From the NCBI RefSeq assembly GCF_024763615.1, contig NC_077222.1, positions 41,230,001 to 41,294,000 of the forward strand: 64,000 nucleotides of DNA, written 5' to 3'. The stretch's first letter is position 1. The number at the start of each line of letters is the position of its first letter. This document shows positions 1 to 11,531 of this stretch, piece after piece. A program made the position numbers and the translations under genes. A model generated the notes under the pieces. The model saw only the letters and a program-made list of their open reading frames with translations. It made no database searches and was not told where the DNA came from. The DNA comes from Phlebotomus papatasi. Taxonomy: Eukaryota; Arthropoda; Insecta; Diptera; Psychodidae.

Positions 1-3000
1 TTTCAATTCCGATCCAATTGTAACATTTACCGTGCCACCACAATTGAATCAATTTCCCACAACAACACTCAGGTATGTTGAGAAACACAGAAAACACGTG
101 TATGTTATATGGTTGGATTTTTATGAAGAGGAAGAGAAGGTTATATGCAATGCTAAAAAAAAAACATACCCATCAATTTCCAGACCAATCTACTCGTCGG
201 GTGAGGAACAGGAGCGTCAGAAGTACGTGACTTTCCTCTCGCCAGAGAATCTCTATACAGTGATAAAATCCACTGCATCGCCCAGTCTCACGACGCCGGC
301 AATCAATTACCACGATGAAAATGATTTGGACACGAGAGATGGTCCATTTTCTCAGGAGCAGCACCGTCCATCCCAAACCTACCCCACAGAATCACCCATC
401 GTCAAGCAGAATATCGTCTACATCTCACAGCAGAAGCCCAAACAGCACCTCGTCACTCACAAGGGCAATTACGGTGGATTTATACCAGTGGCAGTTGGTT
501 CAACCTCCACAACACCCCATCCACTATCCACACCCACGCCAACTGTACACATTCCACCAAGTGGAAAGACATTCCTCAAAACCACCAAAGCAACTTTCAT
601 CCATGATCCACCATCAGCACCGTCAGGGCACGCTCAGGACTACGATATATCGAGTACCCAAACACCACCAAGGCAACATCTCACAGAGACCACACAACTC
701 CAGCCGCCCCATCTCACCACATACCATCCCACATTTATCCGTCAGAAATATCCCGAACCCAAAAAGATCTATGATTCCTACCATCAGGAACGCTACATGG
801 CCAGTTCACCAGCACCACCCAGACTTCCCATTCGCACCACTGCTCGACCAGTCATCACCAAAAATGACTTCCAGTCCAAATCTCTTGCAGAACTACTCAA
901 AAAACTCCAAGAGAGCAATCAACTGCCACAGACCCTCACATCAGACAACATTGACAATTCTATAAGGACTCTCATCAAAATCCTCAACAATCTCAAGCAA
1001 GAACAAAATGTTGCCGTGGAGCCGGCTCAACATCATCAGCCTGATGATCAAGAGGACTACGATGATGATTACAATGAGGAACCGAGACCAGAAGACGAAG
1101 AACTTGGTAAGTGGAAAAAAAATTTCGAATGACAAATTTCGATATCGAAAAGTGGATTTTTTTTTTAAAGATTTAAATTACAATGTTATCAAAAATAATT
1201 TAGTAACGATTTTTTTGAAAAGTAAGTCTAAACTTAAAAAATATTAATAAAGTATCTCTTATTATTTTATTTTAAGAAAGGATATTTTTCGAAAACGTTA
1301 GTTTGAAAATTTGACTAATTGCATATTTCAGAAATAAAATTTCGAATATATGAAAATTAAAATTACGGAGATTAGAATTTATGTCATAAAAAATATACCA
1401 CTATTGAGCCTAAACAGAAGTAGATTTTGATTCTCCAATAGTGTCTTGGATGAAAGGTAAATGCAACTCTATTTGCACAAAAATTCGTTGATGTTCGAAG
1501 AATTCAAATTCAATTTCGAATTTTCATACTACATTTTCGAACAAGGTAGGGAAAATTTATCAAATATCACACTAAAAAGCTGGCAAAAAAGTTACTCAGT
1601 GATTATGGAGTGATTCTTTCCGTACAGAAGTAGATCTTGAAAAATTCGAAAATCTATTTCGAATTTTCATACTAAATGTTCGAACAAGGTGGGGAAAATT
1701 TATGAAATATCACAATAAAAAGCTGGCAAGAGTTACTCAGTGATTATGGAGTGATTAAATACTGGGGCACGTCGTTGTTCTGTTTTTTTTTTCCTCACAA
1801 CAATGTGAAGACGATCACATTTTGACACTTGAGCACTTCGAAATTCGAACAGGATGTAACTTCCGCCACCTTGCGAAAGTATTAATAAGTAAGAAAGTCA
1901 CTTTTATGGGTCTTCAAATAGATTTTCGAATTTTTCAAGATCTACTTCTGTACGGAAAGAATCGAGTGAATATCGAAAAGCCCAATGTATTGGTCTCACA
2001 CACCATTACCAATACAGTGAATTTCAATTTATATCCAGAAAAAAAATCGCTTGTCAGCAGATGAATGTCAATGTCAGTCTGTCAATCTTTGTGGCTCAGA
2101 AATTAATTTACACCAGGCGGAATTTCAGAAACTCTAAACGACACGGGTGAATTAGTAATTATAGGGAACAGAAATTTATATAGAAAATCCATTTTTTCTT
2201 CATTTTCTTGCTATTCCTTGTGTTTATTTTTATTTGGCAGCTGTCAAAGCGCGTTTAGGGTTGCCATATGGAATATCAACATAGATTTCAAATTTTTGGA
2301 CAAAAAAATATTGTTCGAAAAATAATTTTCGTGGAAATAATGGTTCCGGCACATTTTTAGATCGGGAAAATTTCATAAAATCTAAATTCAAATTCATATC
2401 TTTTTCACACGCTTTGGATATGTCTATCTCATTCTTTCGCACTCTTCTTCTTCTTTTAAACATCACAACAAATTCAATTTAGTTCAATCGATTTTAGAGT
2501 GCAAAAGAATTAGATAGAGATATGCAAAGCGTGTGAGAAAAAAAAGATGCGAATTTTGATTTCAGGAAAGGTGTGCCGAAGGAATATTTTCCCAATTTTT
2601 CAAATTATTTAAATTTTTTTCTTGCAATTTCTTCAGCCAATAATTGTAAATTTCATACCAAACAAATTACAAGACATGCAAATTGAATGGAAATTGTCTC
2701 AAAGTGCGGTATGAAGGAAATATCGAAAATTCAGGAGGTCACATAAAATTTTACGCTCTCTAAATATCAAAGCACTACTGAAACAATTACCAGAAAATAT
2801 TTATAATGATCCATATTTTTCTGTGCATTAATTGTACTTTCAGTTGGACCCAATTCCGGACGTCCTGGCATTGATTTTCCCAATCTCTCAGAAATTCCTC
2901 AGACCAGTTTCAGTTGCAAAGAGCAACGCTACAAAGGGTTCTTCGGTGATCCAGAGACAAATTGTCAAGTTTGGCACTACTGTGACCTAAATGGAGGCCA

Positions 3001-6000
3001 AGCATCTTTTCTCTGTCCCAATGGAACGATTTTCAGTCAGGTAATGAGCATTTTTGAAAATAATCACTTTTTTTTTCTCTTTGTGTGAGAAATTTTTTAC
3101 TCACTCTGGGGAAGTGAATTAAACTGAGCGATTTTTTTTGTGTTTTAATTCTGCAAAATTAGGTCGCTCTCACGTGTGACTGGTGGTTCAATGTCAAGTG
3201 CTCAACAACACCACAGCTCTATGTGCTGAATGAAAGGCTCTACAAGTACATTCTGCCATTTACACCCAAGTTCCCTGAAGATTATAGTGGACCACTTGTT
3301 GATAAGTAAATCCATTTACACGCAGTCTTTTGTACAGGGAATTGTTTCAGTTTGAGAGGGTTTTATGGTGATCCTCTTGGGATAGGGAATTGAGGAATAG
3401 GAAATAACATTTTCGATACGTTCTAGAAATTTTAGATTTCTTTTGCAATATTGCACAAATATCTCTGAGACATAATGCAGTTAAGTAAGAATTTATTATT
3501 TTTTTTTATTGCTTCAAATCAAAGTGAAAGCACTATATTAATAATTTTTATTTTAACGATAGAAACATTACATGTCTCTGCCTCCCCCTCTTAAGCTCCC
3601 TGAGATTTTTCTTTATTTATTAGCGTGTGAATCTGAAATATTGGGAAAAATAGTGTTTGCGAAAAGGTGCAAACCTTGAGATGAAATCACTGGGGCAAAA
3701 TGATTTTTTCTATTCACTTTTAGCGGATTTTTTGCCAAATATTTATTATATATTTTGCAATATTTGCAAAATATTCATGATAGGGGAGACCGAGGCAAAA
3801 TTAATCACACATCATATTTGTTAGCGGGATGTTACAGAATATTAAGCAAAGTACTTCATTCTGAATAATTAACTCCTTACTTATTCACTTAAAAATTTAT
3901 CAGTCTAATTGAAGCACATATTTCACAAATTATAGGCAAGCAAAACATCCAAATTTCCCGGATTTTAATCCCTTTTAAGTGATCAGAATATTCTATATTC
4001 TGGTAGCATATATTATAAATCTCGCTTTTTTAATAGGACCTAATTCATCTGTAAAGCGTATTAAGTGAAATACATTAGGTGCAATAACGAAATCAATAAA
4101 AATAATTTTTATTGCTCTAAGTCCACCCCAAGAACAGTAGATTTAAATCCTTCGATTTTTTAACGCTCGAAAAATTAACCTTCCATCAATTCATCTCGTC
4201 TTCGCTATTTCGCTAGACTTAGAGGCCAAACGGTTAGAGATAGACATTTGAGACTTTCGGGGGACCCTCCATAAGTCGACCCAAGCACCGTCAACATGCC
4301 CCTCAATCTCCATCCCTTCTAAAACCATGACTTATTCGGATTGCTCGAAAACGCTTTGTGTGATTTTACTGCTCGAACTTCACGGAGAGAGCAGTATATT
4401 ATAATCCCTCGTTCCCCCCCCTCCAAAATTTTCACCTTCCACCACCCGGAGACCACTTTTGTCAACAAATCTTCACGTTTCAGACGATTTCTGAGAAATG
4501 TCGTCACGCTATTTGTCCGTTTGTTCGTCCGGCTGTCGCCAGCTCTAGAGGCCAAACGGTAAGAGATAGCGACTTGGGACCTAAGGGGGATCACCCCATA
4601 AGTCGACCCAAGGATCGTTAACATGCCCCTCATTTCCCCCCCACCCCTCCCCTTTAGAGATTACTCAGACGGACATTTTGTCCTTAGACGAAAATAGCGT
4701 TGAATCATTCCTAATAACGGTTTTTCAAGGTCAACGGTTAAAATGACACTTTAGAGCGCATTTATCAAGTGAATGGGGTCATGTTTGGGCTCGTTGGAAA
4801 GGTCTTGGAATTTCCTATGAAACTGAACCGGTTCCAATCTGTTTTGAACCGGTTCATAGCCGATAAAAAATTTTTATCCAAAAATCGATACTTTAAAAAC
4901 AATTTTGGAGGATCTTTTGAATGATATATGAATCGGTTCAAATCGGTTGAGAACCGGTAAATGGTGAATGATGCGAAAGTATTTCTGATGTATATAGAAT
5001 CTAATCACGAGTTCGAGCATTTCGCAAAGCTTGGAACTCTTTCACACGGCCTTTGTAAATACTTAGTAGTGCATCGTAATAATCTCTTCAAAATAGGCCA
5101 CCTCTGTAATACGGGCTTCAGACCTAAGGCCTAGCCATATGTCTTAAGAAAAATTTTCAAGAGGTTTAAGACCACGGAAAAAGAAAATAAAGAGATATTG
5201 TTTGTTCTATGAAAATATTCTTAAAGTCATCTAAAAATTATCCTAGGCCTCAACGTCCTAGGATGTACTGTTAATGAGATGAAACAAGTTTCATAAAATA
5301 TTTCTAACAATTTCTTTAAGATCTTCATCATCAAAAACCTTGACGTGATGGGCTTTAAGTTTCTTCGGGAGAAATCTAGGAACAAGAACGTACTCATCAT
5401 TGTCCATCCCAATTTTGGTTATTGCACAGTGTTACCAAAAGCTCTGGCAAAAATTTAATTTGTGAACTCTTTTTAGAAAATCACAGAATTTTGTATTTGA
5501 CATTGAAAAGAAAAATTAAAAAGAAATTTATTCCGGTGATTTGGCAACCGTTAAAAAAACTTAAAATGTTTCTGACAGATTATGAGAAAGGCGTGTCCTA
5601 AAATATTAGAGGTGGAGCTTAGTTAAAACGCAACTAACTTATTACAAAAAAAAATATGCAACTTATTTTAAAATGCAAATCAATAAAAATGATGGAAATC
5701 TCATTTTCTTAAAAATGTAAGTCGTATTTCCAAATTCATCTTTGGAGTATTTAAAAAATTAAACGTGGTTTTTTGTTTGGAAAATTTGTATTCAAGCAAC
5801 AGAAAGCTCTTTCCTGACAAACCGTAACTGAAGAATTTCCTGTCAAAAGAACACGGATATCATCAAATTTGTGTTCAAAGGAGTGAATGTGCGAAAAAAA
5901 AAGATTCACTGATTCGTGTCCTTTTTTTTCCTACAGATACTTGGCAATAAAATTCCAAGAGATGGAGGATAAAATGCGAAAGCAGAAACAGAAGGGAAAA

Positions 6001-6294
6001 CAACCGAGTGAAACAGATGCTGACTCAATAACGGGCAGTGAGGATTCAATGGATTCAGACACAGACACTGGCACAATGGATACATCGTCGGAAAATGAGA
6101 CAGAGGATGAGAATCACCAACCAATTCCATACACAAGCACAATCATTGCAACTAAACCCACCCCAGCCACAGTCACAATTATTCCCGCCCCCCACAAGAT
6201 GCGCACAATTGTGGAGAGTGAGAGAGCTGAAGTGGTGGAAATTAAATCTGATGGCAGTTCCGGGCATCTTCTACCCTCACACGCCTATCAATAG
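1..6294 (+). CDS. Cuticular/peritrophin-type chitin-binding protein (one ChtBD2 domain), 5' end off window
   Basis: Exons read as 1-72, 184-1106, 2844-3040, 3163-3305 and 5937-6294, all joined in frame at GT-AG sites (about 563 visible residues, stop TAG 6292-6294). The long second exon encodes a low-complexity Pro/Thr/Ser/His-rich region, then a likely helical stretch (LAELLKKLQESNQLPQ), then an acidic patch. Exons 2844-3040 and 3163-3305 together encode one peritrophin-A/ChtBD2 domain with six cysteines spaced 15-5-10-12-7 and motifs FFGDP, VWHYC and CPNGTIFSQ; the intron at 3041 splits the domain in phase 0. After it come YVLNERLYKYILPF and an acidic Ser/Asp/Glu-rich tail. Single-ChtBD2 proteins of this kind (CPAP1 group) are extracellular and bind cuticle chitin. 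The signal peptide must lie upstream of the window. The domain is clear; the exact orthologue is not assigned. Confidence 0.85.
1617..1965. mobile_element. MITE with ACAGAAGTAGATC ends, in intron of the chitin-binding gene
   Basis: Both ends carry about 40 bp of matching inverted sequence (TCCGTACAGAAGTAGATCTT at the left, its reverse complement at the right). The left-half sequence also occurs just upstream at 1403-1616, so this locus holds one and a half copies. A second good copy is at 7616-8046 and a diverged one at 54420-54800. No coding capacity. The superfamily is not known. Confidence 0.6.
2339..2581. mobile_element. Palindromic ~250-bp MITE (CCGGCACACCTTTAGATC family), copy 1
   Basis: The element is nearly palindromic over its whole length. 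It begins GGTTCCGGCACATTTTTAGA and ends in the inverted equivalent, GGTGTGCCGAAGG. Inner arms share the CATATGTCTATCTCATTCTT type motif and its complement. Related copies lie at 8747-9008, 20206-20685 (interrupted), 20912-21175, 21176-21350 (partial), 56801-57045 and 57141-57405, with a degenerate one at 19338-19575. Confidence 0.7.
4190..5060. repeat. Dispersed repeat with two internal copies of a ~330-bp unit
   Basis: A block with GAGGCCAAACGGT, GAGATAG and CATAAGTCGACCCAAG occurs at about 4215-4310 and again at 4540-4640. Downstream comes a block with TCGTTGGAAAGGTCTTGGAA, several GAACCGGTT-like motifs and GAGCATTTCGCAAAGCTTGG. The same blocks occur in inverse order and orientation at 45170-45850. 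Shorter pieces are at 36960-37135, 47690-47760, 48785-48830, 51250-51370 and 61985-62020. This is an uncharacterised repeat, probably a degraded transposon; no ORF of note. Confidence 0.55.
5104..5143. repeat. Fragment of a dispersed repeat shared with 57843-57883
   Basis: The reverse complement of this stretch (AGGTCTGAAGCCCGTATTA core) matches 57843-57883 almost base for base. It lies in the last intron of the chitin-binding gene. Too short to classify. Confidence 0.4.
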
Positions 6295-7006
6295 AGGCAT
6301 TCCCACCTTTCATCACCTCTTTTAGTTGTTTAGAATTTTATCGAGAGACCATCGCCACATCTCTCAAGAAAAAAAACTACCTTAATTTATTGCTCTTTTA
6401 TCGCGCTCTTTCTACCTTCTTTCATTATTTTGTAACACTCTTTAGAACATGTTAAATGATTTATTCGATAATAATTGTGTTTAAAACAAGAACAAAAAAA
6501 ACTTTGGAGGAAAATGTCTTCCTCGGAGGCCGGAGGTGCATTAAAAAATTCTTGCAATTCTAGTCAAGTTTATGATTTTTTTTTGGACGTGAAGAATGTA
6601 TTTTTTATTAAAAATGAAAATGTTTTAGAGTGTAAGAAGTGTTTTTAAGGATATTGAGAAGAAAATACTATTTTAAAATAAGATTGTGAAAGTGTTAAAA
6701 AATTTTCTGAATATCCAAACATAAAAGTTCTGGTGAAAATTGGAGTTCTTTTCGAAAGTCCCTTACAATGACGTAATTTTTTTTAGTTCGTATTTTGCTA
6801 GAAAGTACTATTAAACTTCCTAAGTCCCGCCCAAAAAAGTGTTTTAAACCACGCCCCTTTCAGGAGTTATGGTCAAATAAACTTGAAAATGTTGTAATGT
6901 TGGAATATTTAATATAAATCATTGTGATTCCGATAAACGACTCTCTCAAAGAAATTTGTGGGCGGGGACTAAAAGGACCATATCCCTTATTGAAGATCAT
7001 GCCCCT
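6295..7006. other. 3' flank of chitin-binding gene, no gene seen
   Basis: This AT-rich stretch follows the TAG stop and should contain the 3' UTR; no single convincing polyadenylation signal stands out. Around 6825-6855 it carries GTCCCGCCC and CCACGCCCCT motifs, whose inverted counterparts occur at 9252-9285 (GGGGCGTGGC, GGGCGGGAC), suggesting another diverged repeat. Confidence 0.4.
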
Positions 7007-7220
7007 TAGGGGGAAGTGGGGCAGCTTTGAAAGTGGGGTACCTTTGAAATTGGGATTTTTCATCTATTTTTAAATAAAATTGAGCCTTATCGTGATATAA
7101 TTTAGCTACATAAACAGATTGAGAAACTAAATTACATTAAGAAATGGCTCAATTCCACTTAAACACAGGAGAAAAATCCCAGAAGATGCCCCACTTTCAA
7201 ATGTGCCCCACTTCCCCCTA
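7007..7220. mobile_element. TA-flanked MITE with TAGGGGGAAGTGGGGCA ends, copy 1
   Basis: Ends are TAGGGGGAAGTGGGG and CCCCACTTCCCCCTA, an inverted repeat opening with the TA target. Internal ATTGAGCCTTAT is shared with copies at 47212-47409 and 35624-35821. Length (about 200-214 bp) and the lack of coding sequence fit a non-autonomous Tc1/mariner-pogo type MITE. Confidence 0.7.
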
Positions 7221-7615
7221 TTGAAGTTACTAAGCATTAAAAAAAAATAAAAATATTTTGTGAAGAGGAAAAGTAAATTGGATATTGGGAGAGAATGAAA
7301 AAAAACTCTATGAAGCCACGCTTCTTCACATTACTGCGCCCATTTTCTCAGATTTTCCCATCCCAAACAAATTTTGCTCGAAGTAATAGATATTAAGCAA
7401 CATATAACTTGACTTTAATTTATACACAAACGAAAAACAAGTAACTATTGAGCCGTTATTTATCTTTAGTCGAGACACTTTTGGATAAGAAATGAGAAAG
7501 GAAACTATGGCTGTGAACAGTTTCATTGGAAGTTGTTGACTTACAGTATCCAAAAATGAAAAATTGTAGGATTCATTTGTCGTTTTTGGCTTATCCAATT
7601 TTCAGACAAATCAAT

Positions 7616-8046
7616 GGTTTCCATTGAGCCCAAACAGAAGTAGATTTTGATTCTCCAATAGTGTCTTGGATAAAAGGTAAATGGAACTCTATTTGCACAA
7701 AAAGACATTGACGTTCGAAGAATTCAAATTCAATTTCGAATTTTCATACTAAATTTTCGAACAATGTGGGGAAAATTTATCAAATATCACACTAAAAAGC
7801 TGGAAAAAGAGTTACTCAGTGATTATGTAGTGATGTAGTAATGGGACAAGAACAATAAGCGTAGTTGTTCTGTTTTATTTCTCACAATAATATGAAGACC
7901 GTCACATTTTGACACTTGAGCACTTCGAAATTCAAACAGGATGTATCTCAGCCACCTTGCGGAATTATCTAAAAGTAAGAAAGTCTCTTTTTTGGATCTT
8001 CCAATAGATTTTCGAATTTTTCAAGATCTACTTCTGTACGGAAAGA
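7616..8046. mobile_element. MITE with ACAGAAGTAGAT ends, copy 2
   Basis: Matches the element at 1403-1965 along nearly its whole length, including TTACTCAGTGATTATG and GACACTTGAGCACTTCGAAA. Ends show imperfect inverted repeats around ACAGAAGTAGAT. No coding region. Confidence 0.6.
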
Positions 8047-8492
8047 TGTCCCAGAGAATAATACGGATTTGAAAGTCAGAGGAAAGAGTTTTTTTTTAAA
8101 TTCCTGATAATTCTGTAATAGGACTCATGTGGTTCCCATTTCGAATTTCGAAAAAGTTGTAATGTAAATCAAACAAAATTAATAATATTAATTTCCCATT
8201 ATAAATCCCATTTTACAACTGAGTAATTTCTTTAGCATCTTCTCATGTAGAGTAATTTCAGGGAAAATTCGTATGTTCGAAAATTTGAATTTTCGATTAT
8301 CACTGATATTTTATCCAAACAATATAACACAGACCTTTTAGAGAAGACACTTTTAAATAAAAACTCAGCTAAATATGACACTATACTACGACTGAACAGG
8401 CCGACTCTTTCTTTTCATATTTTGTTTCTCAAAGCTTAGCGTCAAATACGATAGAGATTTATTTCTCAACCGATTTACGCAAGAAGTTCTAA

Positions 8493-8745
8493 CACTGAGA
8501 AAAAATAGGGTGCGATTAACCTTTTTTCCTCAGAACTTTAACGCTTTTTTAGGTGTAAAAATATATCAACATTTTTTATTGTTAATTTTACACCTTTTTA
8601 AATGTTAATTTAACATAAAAAAGGGCAACTTTAACCCATAAGATACCTAAAAAGGATAATATTTACACCGAGTTTGGATCAATATTGCAGGGTAAAATTA
8701 ACATTTCCGGAATGTTATTTTAACTTTTTCGGATTTCTCTCAGTG
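8493..8745. mobile_element. MITE with CACTGAGAAA / TTTCTCTCAGTG ends
   Basis: Inverted ends CACTGAGA...TCTCAGTG, with an inner GGTGTAAAA/TTTTACACC pair giving partial palindromy. A related, expanded copy lies at 30823-31301 inside the fray intron. It abuts the next MITE with only about a base between them. Confidence 0.55.
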
Positions 8746-8746
8746 A

Positions 8747-9008
8747 ATGGCTCCGGCACACCTTTAGATCAGGAAAATTTCATGAAATCGAAATTCACAT
8801 CCTTTTCCATCTCAAATTGTTTGCATAAGTCCATCCTATTATTTCGCACTCTTCTTCTTCTTTTGAACATCACACCAAATTAAATTTAGTTCAGTCCAAT
8901 TTTGAGACCTAAGAGTGGAACAGACTTATGCAAATCTTTTGAGAAAGAAAGAGGTTCGAATTTCGACTTTATGAAATTTTCCTAATCTAAAGGGTATGCC
9001 GAAGCCAT
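8747..9008. mobile_element. Palindromic ~250-bp MITE, copy 2
   Basis: Starts ATGGCTCCGGCACACCTTTA and ends GGTATGCCGAAGCCAT; the halves are inverted copies. Same family as 2339-2581. Confidence 0.7.
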
Positions 9009-9629
9009 AACTAATCTAAACAAAATTGAATTGAATTTAAACTTGAAAAAATCAAGTCAATTTTTTTTTAAATTTAATTTAGACAACTATTTTTCGCGTA
9101 ATTGGGGGCGTGGTCTATTTTATAGTGGTAAAGATTATTTACACCTCTTCAGTAATTAAAATAACAGAAGTGATTTATGCTTGGGGTGTTTGGTTTTAAA
9201 ACATAAGGAACAAAACAAAATCAATATTTAGATGGTCATATCTCCAAAAAGGGGCGTGGCGAAAAATTGTTGGGCGGGACATCTTTAAGAACTTCGAAAT
9301 TATTTTCCCACAAAATACGGAAAGATATAATTTTCAGCATTGTAAACATTTAAAGCTAAATTTGAAATAGTTTTTTAACCACAAATTCATTTCTAAAATG
9401 TATTTTTTTCTTGGTATAAATTCACTGTTATTGTACGAGTATATAATGTGAGAATTGTATTATTAATTTTATTCCCTCCTACCCCATGAAATCTCTTGTA
9501 TATTCTCTTTATGGCAAAATCCGTCCATAATATTATTTCAATATGAATTTTGTTTTGCCAATAAAAACCATTGAGTATGCAAAAAAATGGGTTAAACACT
9601 TTTGAGAACAAAAAAAAATCTCCACTTAC

Positions 9630-10586
9630 CTCGATGGACATCTTATTCAGCTGACGAAGCTGATTTAGGAGCGCGATATAGGATGGAACTTCCCTCTGCG
9701 TATCCACATTTCGCTGATACAACTGATTGACGCTATGAATGAGGTGAGACTGGGTCTTGCACTCCAGGCAGATTGCCCTCTCGCAAGTCTCACAGTAGAA
9801 ATTCAAATGGTTCTCTGGATGATTTTCACAATGTGCTGGCGTATGAGTGAATTTGACTGGGGATGCTAAGAAATTTAAAAAAAAAGGGGAATAGGAGAAG
9901 ATTGGAAGAAATTTGAGAAGTCCTCTTAAGATTTCTCACCCAATTCAACTGTTTGATGTGTCCGGAGGACATTGGAGAAATGATGGACTTTTTTGAAACA
10001 CTCATAGCAGTAGAGTGAATCACACTGGAGGCACTTTCTATCCGCCACGGGATTGAAACACTCTCCGCACTTGGGCACGGATGAATGAGAAGCCTGAATA
10101 GGGACATCATTTCCGTACGTCGTAATGTGCTTAATCAGCCCGAATACATAGAAATTGTACTCAAATTGCTCAGAAGTTCGCCTGAGAAAGCAAAATTTTA
10201 CTTAGAAACCCAATTCCAGGAAAAATTCCTGAAATTCTTGCGGATACCTTTTCAAATTGAGCGGAATGAGGATGTCGCATGATGGACACTTGACAAAGTG
10301 TCGCGATTTTGATTGCCACAGGCAATTTTCGCAAATTATATGGCCACATGAGAGAAGCACCGGTAGGTGCTGATTGTATCCTGAATGCAGAACAAAAAAA
10401 CAAGTTACATCCGGACACAATCCGAGGGAAAAATGGTGGGAAATGCTTACGGCTATTGGGTCCGGGAAAGCTGTAGGATTCATGGCACACGGAGCACCGT
10501 GGCAAGATCCTAGATACCTTGCTACAGACTTCTGAGGCAAGGAATCTCACCGCGGATACTGAGGAATCGTTGGAATTGTCTGTCAT
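9630..10586 (-). CDS. RING finger + B-box (TRIM-like) putative E3 ubiquitin ligase, 3' end not found
   Basis: Four exons join in one frame at GT-AG introns: 10586-10451, 10380-10248, 10181-9940 and 9865-9630 (249 residues, then a GTAAGT donor). The protein opens MTDNSNDSS and carries a RING (CSVC near residue 31, then CGHIICENC and CPSCD), a cysteine-rich zinc-binding segment (CGECF, CLQC, CYECF..H), and a B-box type 2 (CENHPENHLNFYCETCERA, CLECK, SHLIHSVNQ). The sequence after it may start a coiled coil. RING plus B-box is the TRIM plan; such proteins usually transfer ubiquitin to substrates chosen by a C-terminal domain, which is not visible here. The upstream in-frame ATG at 10619 would add 11 residues; I prefer 10586. 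The next exon could not be located between 6.3 and 9.6 kb, so the gene may be truncated or have a short, unremarkable last exon. Orthologue not assigned. Confidence 0.75.
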
Positions 10587-10985
10587 TCCTGGAAATTCCC
10601 AGAAATTCACAAAATTCAAAGCTATCTGTTGCGAAAAGTTGGGTTATGTCACCGACTCCTAGATATTCCCTAAAAATCTCAAAAAATACACCTTACCTCC
10701 GCAGTTTTTTATCGTCAATTCAATAATTTACCTTTCACCTCACTTTTGTGCAGAATATTACAACTTGTTAATTATTTTCTTCGCAGAAATCACGATAGAT
10801 TCGCAGAGCTTCTATATAAGCTTCACAACTCACAGCACGGCAAATAAAAAAGTGAAGTTTGCTGCGTTTCACCCGTTAAATTTTATTCAAATTTAAATTA
10901 CAACCAAACACACCAACCGGTAATTTTAAAATAGGATTCTCCCCATTCTCCCCAAAAGCCTCAAGTCCCCCAAGGAATGTCCAAA

Positions 10986-11501
10986 TTACCCAAACATAGA
11001 ATTATGTAGACCTTCAAGATCCTCCTCCCGCTCTCTCTGGCGCTGAAGGAATTTTTTTCGCTCCTCATATTCAGAATCGTCAGTTTTGAGTTCGAAACGA
11101 CACAAAGGACAGGAATTCGTCTGGCCAGGAAAAATCTCATTATATTCCTCAATTCCTTAGAAGATCCATGAAGAATGAAAAATCCTTACCTGATTGAGCC
11201 ATGGCAGAATGCATGATTGATGAAATTCATGAGAACAAGGCAAAATTTTGAAGATATCCGGATGTTCAGAATTGGGCTTCAAACAAATGGAACAACTTTC
11301 ATCTTCAGGAGAGGGTTTTCTCTCTGGTAAATTTCGAACCACCTCCTTCGATGCTGGTGGTGCAAGACGCTCTCCCTGGAGCATATCATCGGGGAAAAAC
11401 CCATGATCCAGCAATGCCCTCACCATTAGCATTATCTGATGCTGCTGAGTCTCCTCCAGAGCCACTGGCTCCCATCCCATCTCATCGAAGTAGTCCGCCA
11501 T
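10986..11501 (-). CDS. RNF181: RING-H2 E3 ubiquitin ligase, RNF181 orthologue
   Basis: Two exons, 11501-11190 and 11120-10986, separated by a 69-bp GT-AG intron, encode 148 residues ending in TAA. The N-terminus MADYFDEMGWEP resembles the start of vertebrate RNF181 (about 153 aa), and the C-terminus TNSCPLCRFELKTDDSEYEE is the most conserved part of that family. The RING-H2 domain starts at Cys70 (CSIC) and runs through PCSHEFHQSCILPWL to CPLC in exon 2. RNF181-type proteins are small ubiquitin ligases acting with an E2 enzyme; the substrate cannot be inferred. The ATG at 11501 is chosen on homology. A CAG acceptor just upstream (exon from 11531) suggests a 5'-UTR intron. It lies 400 bp upstream of the TRIM-like gene on the same strand. 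Confidence 0.9.
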
Positions 11502-11531
11502 TGCTGCCAAGAGACTTTGGGATGCCAAGAT

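Noticed and set aside
315..965. Second long + frame overlapping the chitin-binding exon
   Set aside because: Shadow of the real Pro/Thr-rich frame; a His/Pro/Ser-rich alternative with no domain.
9393..9629. Extension of the B-box frame past 9630
   Set aside because: A consensus GTAAGT donor follows the Glu codon, and the downstream frame is AT-rich and featureless.
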